From assembly GCA_001874005.1 (NCBI GenBank), contig MNYJ01000009.1, positions 1-52,598 of the forward strand: DNA of 52,598 bases. The letters are read 5' to 3'. This document shows, piece after piece, positions 15,557 to 25,705 of this stretch (within the stretch, counting starts at the first letter, position 1; each line of letters opens with the position of its first letter). The translations under genes were made by a program, and so were the position numbers. The notes beneath the pieces are model-generated. The model was not told the origin of the DNA. It saw only the letters and a program-made list of their open reading frames with translations, and ran no database searches. Origin of the DNA: Desulfobacteraceae bacterium CG2_30_51_40. GTDB lineage: Bacteria > Desulfobacterota > DSM-4660 > Desulfatiglandales > Desulfatiglandaceae.

Positions 15557-16488
15557 CAGGACTCATCCCCCAGGATACGGATCTCAAGTTCCAGCTCTAT
15601 CCCGCTTACCTCCTTAACCCTCTCCCTGGCCGTGTTGATCAGCCCGATGATATCATCCGATCCAGCTCCACCGATATTTACTATCCAGTTTGCGTGGACC
15701 GGGGAAATCCTTGCTCCTCCCCGCTGCATCCCCTTGAGCCCCGCGGCTTCAATAAGCCTCCCCGCATAGTCTCCGGGAGGATTTTTGAATATTGATCCGG
15801 CGCTTGGAGCATCAAGCGGCTGTTTCTCATTTCGCTTCCTGATGAAATCCTTGATCCGGCCCCTTACATCTTCCTTTTCAGCGCGTTCAACGGCAAAGGC
15901 CCCTTCAACTACGATCCAACCTCTTCCAAGTGAAAGCTCCCTGTAACCGAAATGAAGATCCCTGCCTTCAATTGCTTCCACTGAGCCATCAGGCTTAACG
16001 ACCTTTATACCTGTAACCTTTCCGCCTATATCGGAGCCGAATGCGCCCGTGTTTACTGAAATGGCTCCACCCGCGCTGCCTGGAATACCGGCAAGGAACT
16101 CAAGGCCGCTTAAGCCTTCATCTGCGCAAAAACGCATGAGATCTTTTAATTGCGCCCCTGCCCCGCAGATAAGTTCATGACGGTTTACCTTTTCTTCCAA
16201 CCTCAGGCCGGCTATCTTTCGGCCGAACCTTATTACGAGCCCGCCTATGCCGGCATCCCTAACTAGTATATTGCTTCCCCTTCCTATGACCACATAGGGA
16301 AGCGAGGCTACGTTCGCAAAGGAAATAACCATTGAAAGCTCTTCGATATCTTTCGGTTCATAAAGTGCCTCGGCCCTTCCGCCTACCTTGAAGCTCGTAA
16401 AGGAAGACAGAGACACTCCAAAGCTTACCGAACCGCCGGTCAGGCTCTTTAGTCTTTCAATCTGTTCCTCTGTGAATCTCTTGATCAC
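15556..16488 (-). CDS. murB: UDP-N-acetylenolpyruvoylglucosamine reductase MurB
   Basis: 310 residues, an FAD enzyme that reduces UDP-GlcNAc-enolpyruvate to UDP-MurNAc. Motifs: [30 protein letters not shown] (FAD phosphate loop), [41 protein letters not shown] (catalytic Ser in SAGS) and VHANWIVN. The absence of the extra tyrosine loop region makes it type II, as in Gram-positives and many anaerobes. It overlaps murC by 4 bases. Confidence 0.97.
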   Translation of the reverse strand: MIKRFTEEQIERLKSLTGGSVSFGVSLSSFTSFKVGGRAEALYEPKDIEELSMVISFANVASLPYVVIGRGSNILVRDAGIGGLVIRFGRKIAGLRLEEKVNRHELICGAGAQLKDLMRFCADEGLSGLEFLAGIPGSAGGAISVNTGAFGSDIGGKVTGIKVVKPDGSVEAIEGRDLHFGYRELSLGRGWIVVEGAFAVERAEKEDVRGRIKDFIRKRNEKQPLDAPSAGSIFKNPPGDYAGRLIEAAGLKGMQRGGARISPVHANWIVNIGGAGSDDIIGLINTARERVKEVSGIELELEIRILGDES

Positions 16489-17873
16489 TTATCCCGCTTC
16501 ATCTCCTCAAGGAGCCTTTCCCCCACTTCATATATGTCGCCCGCGCCGAGTGTCATAACCACATCGCCTTTTTTTACTGTCACCCGCAGATGGGAGAATA
16601 GTCCCTCTCTACCTTCAAAAGACCTCACATCCTTGTGGCCGTGCATCTTGACCCCCTGTGCGAGGCTATCAGAACTCACTCCTTCTATGGGCTCCTCGTG
16701 AGCGCCGTATATCTTATCGAGGAGCAGCACATCAGCTTCATTAAATGTCAGGACAAACCTTTCATAGAGAGACTTTGTCCTTGTGTATCTGTGCGGCTGG
16801 AAGGCCACCACAAGCCTTCTATCAGGCCAGCATTCCCTGGCGGTCTTCAGTGTTGCGATTATCTCGGTCGGATGATGGCCGTAATCATCAATGACCAGAA
16901 TGCCAGCCGCCTCACCCTTGATCTGAAAACGCCTCGCTACGCCGCCGAGGTTTTTCAGCCCCTCGCTTATGACCTCCATGGGAATGTCCAGTTCCAGACC
17001 GACCCCTATCGCGGCCAGCGAATTGAGCACATTGTGCTCTCCCGGTATCCCCAGAGTTACCCTTCCCATTGAACGACCCTTATAAAGTGCCTCAAAGCTG
17101 CTTTGTCTGACGTCTTTTTTCAGGTCGCCTGCCCTGAGATCGGCCTGAGAAGACATGCCGTAGGTCAGGTATCTTTTTTTGAGCCGGGGGATTATGCCCT
17201 GAATCTCCTCATTATCCAGACAAAGTATGGACGTGCCGTAGAAAGGCACCTTGTTTATGAAGGCGGCAAAGGTGTCCCTCAAATTATCCATTGTCCCGTA
17301 ATGATCAATATGCTCAAGGTCAATATTGGTGACAACCGAGATAGCCGGAGAAAGAGCCATGAATGACCCGTCGCTTTCATCCGCCTCCGCTACAAGTATA
17401 TCGCCCTGCCCGAGCTTGGCATTTGAGCCGCCCCATATATCCAGTCTTCCCCCTATCACAACGGTCGGATCAAGCCCTCCGGCGGTAAGGACGGAGGCCA
17501 CCATAGAGGTGGTAGTGGTCTTACCGTGAGCACCCGCCACGGCTACCCCGAACTTAAGACGCATCAGTTCGCTGAGCATCTCTGCGCGAGGGATGACCGG
17601 AATCGCAAGGTCCCTTGCGGCAATTATCTCCGGATTCGTGTCCGAGACCGCCGAAGAATAGACGACCACATCGGCGCCTGCGGTATTTTCCCTGTTGTGC
17701 CCCTGGGAGACCTTTGCTCCCATCGCCGCAAGCCGCCTGGTAGCGGCACTCTGCTTCAGATCCGAGCCGCTCACCTCATAGCCGAGGTTGATCAGGAGTT
17801 CGGCTATGCCGCTCATCCCGATTCCGCCGATCCCGATAAAGTGGATATGTCTGGTCTTGCCTAGCCTGTTCAT
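16485..17873 (-). CDS. murC: UDP-N-acetylmuramate--L-alanine ligase MurC
   Basis: 462 residues. Adds L-alanine to UDP-MurNAc with ATP in the cytoplasm. The N-terminal UDP-binding domain has [17 protein letters not shown]. The ATP P-loop is [14 protein letters not shown], with ESDGSFM and [11 protein letters not shown] following in the central domain. [10 protein letters not shown] and FQPHRYTRT in the C-terminal domain are MurC-specific. It overlaps murG and murB by 4 bases each, indicating translational coupling. Confidence 0.98.
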   Translation of the reverse strand: MNRLGKTRHIHFIGIGGIGMSGIAELLINLGYEVSGSDLKQSAATRRLAAMGAKVSQGHNRENTAGADVVVYSSAVSDTNPEIIAARDLAIPVIPRAEMLSELMRLKFGVAVAGAHGKTTTTSMVASVLTAGGLDPTVVIGGRLDIWGGSNAKLGQGDILVAEADESDGSFMALSPAISVVTNIDLEHIDHYGTMDNLRDTFAAFINKVPFYGTSILCLDNEEIQGIIPRLKKRYLTYGMSSQADLRAGDLKKDVRQSSFEALYKGRSMGRVTLGIPGEHNVLNSLAAIGVGLELDIPMEVISEGLKNLGGVARRFQIKGEAAGILVIDDYGHHPTEIIATLKTARECWPDRRLVVAFQPHRYTRTKSLYERFVLTFNEADVLLLDKIYGAHEEPIEGVSSDSLAQGVKMHGHKDVRSFEGREGLFSHLRVTVKKGDVVMTLGAGDIYEVGERLLEEMKRDK

Positions 17874-18988
17874 AAATGGGCCATCTCCATAAGGCCGTCG
17901 GCTATCGCACCGGCCGCATAAGGTCTGGCGATCCCGAGGGCCGCCCTCGACATGCTTGAAAGCAGGTCCCTGCCCGTCATATATTTCATGATAAGGTCAC
18001 AGAGAAGCTCACCGCTCAGGTCACGCTGGAGTATCATCTCAGCCGCCCCTGCCTTAACGAGGCTTCTCGCGTTGGACTCCTGATGATTGTTGGCCGCAAA
18101 CGGATAAGGAACAAGAATCGAGGGCTTCCCGGTAGCCGCGAGTTCGAATATGGTTGTTGCTCCGGCTCTTCCCACTACGAGATCCGCCTTTCGATAGGCC
18201 GCGGCCATATCGTAGATGAAGGCCGATACTTCGGCGTCCGCGTTGAATCCCTTGTAGCTCGAACTGATCCTTTCCAAATCATTCTTGCCGGTCTGATGGA
18301 TCACCCTGATGATCCTGCCCTTTCCCTTCAATATCTTTACGGCTTCAATCACCGCCTCATTTACCGCTATCGCCCCCTGGCTTCCCCCGACAACAAGCAG
18401 TGTAAAGGATTGATTCATGTCCTTTTGATTTTCAATAGTCAGGGAATCAGGCCGCCCACTTCCCTCAAGAAACTCTTCCCTCACCGGGTTTCCCGTTATC
18501 ACGATCCTGGGGCATTTAAGAAACCGGGCGCTCTCCTCAAAGCTTACAAAGCAGCAGTCAACCACCCTTGCAAGCAGGCGGTTTGTAAGGCCGGGGTAGG
18601 AGTTCTGTTCATGAACGGCGGAAGGCACCTTCATCATCCTTGCGGCAAGGCATACCGGCCCGGAAGAATAACCTCCCACCCCAAGGACAAAATGGGGTTT
18701 GAGCCGCCTTATCACATCGGAGGCCTGAGAAAGACTCCCCGGTAAACCGAAAATCACCTTCATCTTCTTGATGATAGAGCCGCCCTTGAGACCCTCCACA
18801 TCAAGGCTCCTGGATGGATAACCGTATCTGGAAAGTATTTCGGCCTCCAGGGGCCTTTTGCCCACAACAAACAATATCTCCGGCTTCTCAACCCGCTTTT
18901 CAAGCTCACGGGCGACCGCTATGCCGGGAAAGAGATGCCCTCCGGTACCTCCCCCTGCTATCACGGCTCTCAGCTCAGAAACGGCCAC
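17870..18988 (-). CDS. murG: Undecaprenyl-PP-MurNAc-pentapeptide GlcNAc transferase MurG
   Basis: 372 residues, a GT-B glycosyltransferase on the inner face of the membrane that converts lipid I to lipid II. The N-terminal glycine loop is [19 protein letters not shown], and [24 protein letters not shown]-like sequence completes the acceptor domain. The donor UDP-GlcNAc site is in [29 protein letters not shown] and [12 protein letters not shown]. It lies 11 bases after ftsW. Confidence 0.97.
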   Translation of the reverse strand: MAVSELRAVIAGGGTGGHLFPGIAVARELEKRVEKPEILFVVGKRPLEAEILSRYGYPSRSLDVEGLKGGSIIKKMKVIFGLPGSLSQASDVIRRLKPHFVLGVGGYSSGPVCLAARMMKVPSAVHEQNSYPGLTNRLLARVVDCCFVSFEESARFLKCPRIVITGNPVREEFLEGSGRPDSLTIENQKDMNQSFTLLVVGGSQGAIAVNEAVIEAVKILKGKGRIIRVIHQTGKNDLERISSSYKGFNADAEVSAFIYDMAAAYRKADLVVGRAGATTIFELAATGKPSILVPYPFAANNHQESNARSLVKAGAAEMILQRDLSGELLCDLIMKYMTGRDLLSSMSRAALGIARPYAAGAIADGLMEMAHL

Positions 18989-18999
18989 TTTCGATCCTC

Positions 19000-20121
19000 C
19001 TACCCCTTTTTGGCCTGAGAGGAGATGCTTAGAAGCACCCCTATCCCGAATAGAGTCATTACAAGGGATGATCCGCCATAACTCATCAAGGGCAGTGTCA
19101 GGCCCTTTGTAGGAAGGAGGCCCATCACCACAGCCATATTTATCAAGACCTGGATACCCATCATGGACGATATCCCAAGGGCCAGGTAGCAGCTGTAAAG
19201 GTCCCTCGCCTTAAGAGAAACGCTTATGCCGCGATAGACTACCAGTATGAAAAGACCCATGATGCATATAAGTCTCAGGAAACCGAGTTCCTCGGCTGCT
19301 ACCGAGAGGATGAAATCCGTGTGGGGCTCGGGCAGATAGAAAAGCTTCTGTTTTCCGTCTCCAAGGCCGGCTCCGGTAACCCCGCCGGAACCGAAGGCCA
19401 GAAAGGAGTGGATTATCTGAAAGCCTATACCCCTTGGGTCATCCCACGGATTCAGGAAGGCAAATATCCTCTTCATTCTGTAGCTCGCCCTGAGGACCAG
19501 CCATAATAAGACCGGAGCTGAGGCTATGAAGAGCAATACCAGATAACGGATGCGCACACCTCCGACAAACAGCAGCATCATGACCCAGGTTCCAAGGATC
19601 ACGGCAGTTCCGAGATCAGGCTGCACCACGACTAGCATCAGGAAAATGCCGGCCACCGCCAGGTGCGGTATGAGGCCCCGGGAAAAATAGGCCATCTCGG
19701 ATTTCTTCTCCGCCATGCTCTGGGCCAGGTAGAGCACCAGAGCGAATTTCGCAAGCTCAGAGGGCTGAAACGAAAAGAATCCCAGGCTGATCCATCTGGA
19801 AGCATGTCCTGCCTTATGGCCCAGACCAGGTATCAAGACCATTATCAGAAACATCAGGCTCAGGATCAGGAGCGGATAAACCATCTTTTCGTAAAAAGAG
19901 ACCTTTATGTTCTTTGCCGCTACCATGAATCCGATGCCGATAAGGGCGAAAACCGCCTGCCTTTTCAGATAGAAATAGCTGTCTCCGATCCTGTAGAGGG
20001 CAAGATGGGCACTTGCGCTGTAAACCACCACAAGCCCTATCACCAGAAGGGCCACGGCAGGCACAAGTATTGTGTAGTCATAATGCGGCACTTCCCTGAA
20101 TCGCCCCTCAGACATCCGCAA
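19000..20121 (-). CDS. ftsW: Lipid II polymerase FtsW (SEDS family)
   Basis: 373 residues with about ten hydrophobic segments. SEDS signatures include FFSFQPSELAKFALVLYLA, VQPDLGTAVIL, WDDPRGIGFQIIHSFLAFGSGG and the C-terminal LPTKGLTLPLMSYGGSSL. FtsW polymerises septal glycan with its partner transpeptidase FtsI, which is encoded in the same cluster. It overlaps the end of murD by 14 bases. Confidence 0.97.
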   Translation of the reverse strand: MRMSEGRFREVPHYDYTILVPAVALLVIGLVVVYSASAHLALYRIGDSYFYLKRQAVFALIGIGFMVAAKNIKVSFYEKMVYPLLILSLMFLIMVLIPGLGHKAGHASRWISLGFFSFQPSELAKFALVLYLAQSMAEKKSEMAYFSRGLIPHLAVAGIFLMLVVVQPDLGTAVILGTWVMMLLFVGGVRIRYLVLLFIASAPVLLWLVLRASYRMKRIFAFLNPWDDPRGIGFQIIHSFLAFGSGGVTGAGLGDGKQKLFYLPEPHTDFILSVAAEELGFLRLICIMGLFILVVYRGISVSLKARDLYSCYLALGISSMMGIQVLINMAVVMGLLPTKGLTLPLMSYGGSSLVMTLFGIGVLLSISSQAKKG

Positions 20122-21514
20122 TCCTCCTTGCCGCTTGGCTGAAGACAGTTCCTCTCTGGGCGTAGTCAGTGAACATGTCGAAACTTGAGCAGGCGGGCGC
20201 CAGGAGCACTACTTCGCCCGGAGCGGCCGCCTTTGAAGCGATGTAAACCGCTTCTTCCATGCTGCCTGCCATGCTGTAGGGGATGGAACCCTCAAAGGCC
20301 TCCGCGAGAAGTTCGCTCGCCTCTCCTATAAAAACGGCTTTCTTGACATTTCCCAAACAGGCGTCCACCAGGGGCTTGTAGTCTGCGCCCTTGTGCCTTC
20401 CTCCCGCAATAAGGACGATCTTTGAGTCGAAGCACTCCACCGCCTTTATTGCCGCATCAAGATTGGTGGCCTTGGAGTCATCGTAGTAGCGTATTGCCTT
20501 TATCTCTCCGACAAACTCAATGCGGTGACGGAGTCCTTTGAATTCTCTTATCCCCTCGCGGATAATCTCAGGATCAACCCCTGCGCAGAGTGCCGCAAGA
20601 ACAACTGATAGGAGGTTTGACCTGTTGTGGATACCTGGAAGGCTAAAGCCGGGAAGGGAAAATTCATGCCTCTTTTCCGGGCCGATCTCAACGATGCAGT
20701 CATCACCACCGATGAATGCGTCCCTTTTGATCTTCCCGCCTCCGGGGCCTCTGCGCTCGCGAGTCATGCCGTACCTCAGCTCCCGCACCCCTTCAGGTGC
20801 CCTGAATCCCGAAAGTACCTCATCATCGTCGTTAAGGACGGAAAATTGATCTTTGTGCTGATTCTCAAATATTCTCAGTTTGGAATTGATATATGAACTA
20901 TAGCTGTCATACCTCTCAAGATGATCAGGGGATATATTCAAACACACAGATATATAGGGAGAAAACTCCTGGATCGTATCAAGCTGAAAACTGCTTACCT
21001 CGACAACCGCATAATCGGGCACCCGCTTCTGACAGGCGAGCGCCATCAATGGTGTCCCAATGTTGCCTCCCACGAAGACATCGGCCCCCGCCTTTTTGAG
21101 CAGAAGCCCTATGAATTCCGTTACCGTGGATTTTCCGTTGGTCCCTGTTACGGCAATTATCCGAACTCCGCGCCGTTCCCTCGTTTCCCCGGAGATGATT
21201 CGGAATGCCAGCTCCATCTCCCCTATTATCGGAATCCCCTTTTCCCTGGCCTGGACAAAAAGCTCCATGTCGTGGGGAACTCCCGGGCTCAGGACTACGA
21301 GATCTGAGTTAAGGAAGAGCGACCGGCTGTGGCCGCCCGTTTCCACCCGGCCGCCGAGGCCTTCTATCTCATCGCACAATGCAGGGCCTATCTGGTTTTT
21401 CTCCCTCCTGTCGCTTACGGTAAAGACCGCCCCCTGGCCGGCAAGCCAACGTGCCGTCCATAATCCTGAAACGCCCAGACCGGCTATCACTACTTTCTTT
21501 TTGCGAACATCCAT
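20108..21514 (-). CDS. murD: UDP-N-acetylmuramoylalanine--D-glutamate ligase MurD
   Basis: 468 residues. Adds D-glutamate to UDP-MurNAc-L-Ala. It has an N-terminal Rossmann-like domain (VVIAGLGVSGLWTARWLAG), the P-loop VTGTNGKSTVTEFIG, then VEVSSFQLD, CLNISPDHLERYDS (carbamylated-lysine region follows), YYDDSKATNLDA, IAGGRHKGADY and the C-terminal SSFDMFTDYAQRGTVF, all family marks. It is located between mraY and ftsW. Confidence 0.98.
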   Translation of the reverse strand: MDVRKKKVVIAGLGVSGLWTARWLAGQGAVFTVSDRREKNQIGPALCDEIEGLGGRVETGGHSRSLFLNSDLVVLSPGVPHDMELFVQAREKGIPIIGEMELAFRIISGETRERRGVRIIAVTGTNGKSTVTEFIGLLLKKAGADVFVGGNIGTPLMALACQKRVPDYAVVEVSSFQLDTIQEFSPYISVCLNISPDHLERYDSYSSYINSKLRIFENQHKDQFSVLNDDDEVLSGFRAPEGVRELRYGMTRERRGPGGGKIKRDAFIGGDDCIVEIGPEKRHEFSLPGFSLPGIHNRSNLLSVVLAALCAGVDPEIIREGIREFKGLRHRIEFVGEIKAIRYYDDSKATNLDAAIKAVECFDSKIVLIAGGRHKGADYKPLVDACLGNVKKAVFIGEASELLAEAFEGSIPYSMAGSMEEAVYIASKAAAPGEVVLLAPACSSFDMFTDYAQRGTVFSQAARRIADV

Positions 21515-21548
21515 CGAGTGCTTCCCTAAATCCCCTTCGCGATAAATC

Positions 21549-22628
21549 TCATCTCAATTTCAGGGTGCTGAAGGCCATAAGGGCCAGTATGATTGCAATT
21601 ATCCAAAATCTGACGATCACCTTGGGCTCAGGCCAGCCCTTTAACTCGAAATGATGATGTATAGGGGCCATGCGGAATATCCTGTGCCCGCCTGTGATCT
21701 TGAAGTAACCAACTTGGAAGATGACTGAAAGAGCCTCGAATACAAAAAGCCCACCGACAAGAATAAGCATGATCTCCTGCTTGGTTATCAAGGCTACCGT
21801 TCCAAGTATGGCTCCCAGGGAAAGAGAACCCACATCCCCCATAAAGACCTCGGCAGGATATGTGTTGTACCAGAGAAAACCGAGCCCTGCTCCGACCGCT
21901 GCGCCGCACAGGACGGAAAGCTCTCCTGAGCCGGCCACATAAGGGATCTGCAGGTAGGAGGCTATCTTCACGTGTCCTGCAAGGTATGAGAAGATGAGAT
22001 ATGTTCCGAAGGCAACTATTATCGGGCTTATAGCAAGCCCGTCCAGGCCGTCTGTCAGGTTGACCGCATTGGACGTGCCCACTATTACAAAGACCGCCAT
22101 GAGGACATATCCCCATCCCAGATCAGGCGCGAGCCCCTTAAAAAATGGAAGATAAAGGCGGGAATCAAATCCTGGATAACTGTAAAGCACGACAGATGCT
22201 AAGGCCGCCACCAGAAGCTGCATAAGGAACTTGGATTTTGCTGTAAGCCCGAGGTTGTTTTTTCGCTTGATCTTGAGGTAATCGTCGGCAAAGCCGATCG
22301 CCCCGAAAAGCAAAGCAACCCCCGCGACAACCCATGTGTAGAGGTTGGCCGGATCGGCCCAGAGCAGGGAGGAGACTAATATGGCAGGGATTATAAGGCA
22401 TCCACCCATTGTGGGAGTGCCCTCCTTGGCCTTGTGACGCGCGGGGCCTTCGTCTCTTACATACTGGCCGGCCTTGAGTTGCCTCAGCAGATTGATCACA
22501 AACCTGCCGAAGACAAAGCTGATAAAAAGGGCGGTAAGGGTCGAAAGGACGCTCCTGAATGTTATATAGCGGAAGACATTAAGCCAGCTTAGATCTCCCT
22601 GAAACATATATAAGAGCCTGTAGAGCAT
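21549..22628 (-). CDS. mraY: Phospho-MurNAc-pentapeptide transferase MraY
   Basis: 359 residues, about ten membrane helices. Transfers phospho-MurNAc-pentapeptide to undecaprenyl phosphate, making lipid I. The diagnostic motifs are [28 protein letters not shown] (Asp pair), [28 protein letters not shown] and the [18 protein letters not shown] histidine loop. It lies 9 bases after murF. Confidence 0.98.
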   Translation of the reverse strand: MLYRLLYMFQGDLSWLNVFRYITFRSVLSTLTALFISFVFGRFVINLLRQLKAGQYVRDEGPARHKAKEGTPTMGGCLIIPAILVSSLLWADPANLYTWVVAGVALLFGAIGFADDYLKIKRKNNLGLTAKSKFLMQLLVAALASVVLYSYPGFDSRLYLPFFKGLAPDLGWGYVLMAVFVIVGTSNAVNLTDGLDGLAISPIIVAFGTYLIFSYLAGHVKIASYLQIPYVAGSGELSVLCGAAVGAGLGFLWYNTYPAEVFMGDVGSLSLGAILGTVALITKQEIMLILVGGLFVFEALSVIFQVGYFKITGGHRIFRMAPIHHHFELKGWPEPKVIVRFWIIAIILALMAFSTLKLR

Positions 22629-22637
22629 ATCCCGTAG

Positions 22638-24062
22638 CTATCTCCCCTCTTGAACCGCCTTCTCAGTTAGCGAGAACGCCACCCTGTCCAGCCCGGCTTT
22701 TCTTGATGCCTTGAGCAGGATGATATCCTTGCCTGAGATATGCCGCTTTAATTTTTCGGCCATGTCTTCGGCGGAGTCACAGACAACAATCGCCTCGGGA
22801 GCCATTCCGCCCTCTGCGGCACCCTGGGCCATATCTAGGGCAAACTCCCCTACGACAAAAAAACGCACTGCTCCGATGGCGGCAACCATCCTTCCTGCCT
22901 CACGATGGGCGCTCACGGCGGCTCCACCCAGTTCCCTCATGTCTCCGAGGCCTACTACGATTGACCTTTCTTCACCGGAAGCAAACGAAGAAAGGGTATC
23001 CAGGGCGGCCTTAAGCGAAAGGGGGTTGGCATTATAGGTGTCATCTATCATTAGTGCGCCGTCCGGTAGTGCTATGGGACTGAACCTTCCCTTCAGAGAC
23101 GTGAAAAGCCTGAGGCCCCTTACTATCTCCGCAGAAGAAGCACCAAGAAGCATCGCAGCTCCGGCCGCGGCAAGGGCGTTTTTTATATTGTGCAGGCCGT
23201 GCACCGAAAGAGTCACATCCTGCTCAGCCTTATCAAAAAACATAGTAAATGTTGTGCCCTCATGGCTCTCCCTGATCCTTGACGCCCTGATCCTGTTTGA
23301 GGCCTTGAGGCCGAACGTAAGGATATTTCTGCCGTAAGGAGAGGCTGTCTTCATGAGGAGTTCGTCATCTCCGTTAAGGACAACGGTTGCGGATTTACGG
23401 ATGCCCGCAACCATCTCCGTCTTGGCCCTGGCTACCCCATTTATATCCCCGAGGCCCTCAAGATGAGCCATCCCCACATTTGTTATAACCCCCACATCCG
23501 GGTCCGCGATCTCCATAAGACGCGCTATCTCACCAACTCTATTCATTCCCATCTCAAGGACGGCAAAGTTATCTTCAGGACTCATCCCTAAGATCGTCAG
23601 GGGAAGCCCTATAAGGTTATTGAGGTTTCCCATCGTCTTAAGCGCCCTTCCCTTCAGGGAAAGAATCCCATGCAGCATCTCTTTTGTGGTGGTTTTACCG
23701 GCGCTGCCCGTAACGGCAGCGACCTTTGCGCTGCTTTCTGTTCTCCAGAGGTTTGCAAAATCCCCCAGTGCCTTAAGCGTATCTTCGACAGCAATGAGCG
23801 TCATCCCATGCATGGGGGAAAGGTGGTCAACCTTTTCCTTAATTATCACAGCCCCCGCCGCCCCGCTTCCAGATACCTTTTCCACGAAATCATGCCCGTC
23901 AAACCGTTCACCAGGGATGGCCCAGAAAAGATACCCAGGCCCTATAGACCTTGAGTCGGTGCTTATGCCTGCAAAGGGCTTTGCAGGATCTCCTTTTGCA
24001 ATAAGCCCTCTTACGGCATCGGCTACCTCTTTACCAGTAATCTCACCCCACACACAGCTCAC
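22638..24062 (-). CDS. murF: UDP-MurNAc-tripeptide--D-alanyl-D-alanine ligase MurF
   Basis: 474 residues. Adds D-Ala-D-Ala to complete the pentapeptide precursor. It shows the N-terminal GISTDSRSIGPGYLFWA, the P-loop VTGSAGKTTTKEML, then GNLNNLIGLPLTIL, EMGMNRVGEIARL, IDDTYNANPLSLKAAL and GDMRELG, all typical of MurF. It overlaps the murE stop by 4 bases. D-Ala-D-Ala ligase (ddl) is not in this cluster, so its substrate is made by a gene elsewhere. Confidence 0.98.
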   Translation of the reverse strand: MSCVWGEITGKEVADAVRGLIAKGDPAKPFAGISTDSRSIGPGYLFWAIPGERFDGHDFVEKVSGSGAAGAVIIKEKVDHLSPMHGMTLIAVEDTLKALGDFANLWRTESSAKVAAVTGSAGKTTTKEMLHGILSLKGRALKTMGNLNNLIGLPLTILGMSPEDNFAVLEMGMNRVGEIARLMEIADPDVGVITNVGMAHLEGLGDINGVARAKTEMVAGIRKSATVVLNGDDELLMKTASPYGRNILTFGLKASNRIRASRIRESHEGTTFTMFFDKAEQDVTLSVHGLHNIKNALAAAGAAMLLGASSAEIVRGLRLFTSLKGRFSPIALPDGALMIDDTYNANPLSLKAALDTLSSFASGEERSIVVGLGDMRELGGAAVSAHREAGRMVAAIGAVRFFVVGEFALDMAQGAAEGGMAPEAIVVCDSAEDMAEKLKRHISGKDIILLKASRKAGLDRVAFSLTEKAVQEGR

Positions 24063-25606
24063 TTGATATCTCCGGTTGCCGCAAGCACTGCCTCGCGGTC
24101 GTCAAAATGCCTTTTTACTCCACCTATGATCTGATAGTCCTCGTGCCCCTTTCCGGCGATAAGGACTATGTCTCCTGATTCGGCTATGCCCAGCGCCTTC
24201 TTTATGGCTGCGGCCCTGTCAATTTCCATCATGTATCCGCTTCCGGAAAAAGAGGTCTGCGTGCCTGACGGCTCGCACAAATTAAAAGGCCTCATACCGG
24301 CCTCAACGACACCTTCTTCTATCCGTCTTGCAATGGACAGGGGCTCTTCCGTCCTGGGGTTGTCAGAGGTAATCACAACCACATCACTCATTCTTGCCGC
24401 TATAGCTCCCATCTGAGGTCTCTTCCCCTTGTCTCGGTCTCCGCCGCAGCCGAAGACCGTTATGATCCTTCCGGAGGTAAGCGGCCTTAACGTATCAAGG
24501 ACATTAAAAAGCGCATCGGGGCTGTGGGCGTAATCAATAAGCACCGGAGCGGGCAATTTCGTCTCCACCTTTTCAAGCCTTCCGGGAACACCCTTCAGCT
24601 TCCTGATGCCGGCTGCTATGCTCACTGGATCAATACCTCCGGCAATACAGGCCGAGACGGCCGCGAGGATATTGTAGAGGTTGAACCTTCCTATGAGGGA
24701 TGACTCGATTTCCAATTCACACGCAGGCGTTGATATCAAGGCTCTGATGCCTTCGATACCGATGCTGTGGGACCTAGGCCTCACCATGCATCCCTCGGAA
24801 AGCCCGAAGGTTATTATTCCGGATTCAACTCCGGTTCTGCGGCTTTTTTCAAGCATCCCGATGAGTTCTTTTCCCCTTCGATCGTCTGCGTTTATCGCGG
24901 CATAAGGCGGGAGACCGCCGGCGTATTCAAATTCTTGAAAAAGTCTAGTCTTGGCCTTGAAGTAGGAATCCATCGAATCATGATAGTCCAGATGATCCCT
25001 TGAGAGGTTCGTAAATACTGCTATCCTGAAAGGGCATCCATCAACCCTCCTCTGATCCAGCGCATGCGAGGATACCTCCATCACCGCGTGTGTAACCCCC
25101 GTATCGGCCATATCGCGAAGGAGGGATGCCAGTACAATGGGATCCGGGGTGGTATTGCTCCCTCTGACAATCTTTCCCGGGTACCTGTAATTTACGGTTC
25201 CAATGACGCCAGAAATAAATCCCGCCGATGCAATAACAGATTCAATAAGATAAGCGGTGGTAGTTTTTCCGTTTGTACCAGTGACACCGATCAAGATCAT
25301 ATTCGCGGGACGAATGCGAAAGAAATTTGAAGCTAACTGAATGAGGGCCTTCCTTGAATCTGCGACCTTCACCGCTGAGACATCCCCCGGGATGATTCTG
25401 ATATCTTCGGCCACGATGCAGGAGGCCCCTGCGGCAAGCGCCGGGGTTATATAGGCATGCCCGTCCTCGCTACTGCCACGGACCGCAACAAACATATATC
25501 CGGGACGAACCGACCTGGAATCGTCCGCTATTCCTGAGATATCGTCATCGGGAGAGGCAGAGCAATAATCGAATGAAACACCTCTCAAGAGTTCACTGAG
25601 GATCAT
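24059..25606 (-). CDS. murE: UDP-MurNAc-L-Ala-D-Glu ligase MurE (probably meso-diaminopimelate)
   Basis: 515 residues. Adds the third amino acid of the stem peptide. Motifs: DDSRSVRPGYMFVAVRG, the P-loop GVTGTNGKTTTAYLIE, NTTPDPIVL, EVSSHALDQRRVDG, NLSRDHLDYHDSM, LIDYAHSPDALFNVL, FGCGGDRDKGKRPQMG and TSDNPRTEEP. The DNPR motif is the marker of meso-diaminopimelate-adding enzymes (lysine-adding ones have DNPA or similar). This fits a Gram-negative wall. It follows ftsI after a 99-base gap with no gene. Confidence 0.97.
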   Translation of the reverse strand: MILSELLRGVSFDYCSASPDDDISGIADDSRSVRPGYMFVAVRGSSEDGHAYITPALAAGASCIVAEDIRIIPGDVSAVKVADSRKALIQLASNFFRIRPANMILIGVTGTNGKTTTAYLIESVIASAGFISGVIGTVNYRYPGKIVRGSNTTPDPIVLASLLRDMADTGVTHAVMEVSSHALDQRRVDGCPFRIAVFTNLSRDHLDYHDSMDSYFKAKTRLFQEFEYAGGLPPYAAINADDRRGKELIGMLEKSRRTGVESGIITFGLSEGCMVRPRSHSIGIEGIRALISTPACELEIESSLIGRFNLYNILAAVSACIAGGIDPVSIAAGIRKLKGVPGRLEKVETKLPAPVLIDYAHSPDALFNVLDTLRPLTSGRIITVFGCGGDRDKGKRPQMGAIAARMSDVVVITSDNPRTEEPLSIARRIEEGVVEAGMRPFNLCEPSGTQTSFSGSGYMMEIDRAAAIKKALGIAESGDIVLIAGKGHEDYQIIGGVKRHFDDREAVLAATGDIK

Positions 25607-25705
25607 TAATCACTCCCCTATCAACATACGGCAAAAAAACGGCGTCTTCATTTTCAGAAAACCTCTCTTTTTCACATCCATCAAGCCTGCAGGCGCCAAG
25701 GCAGA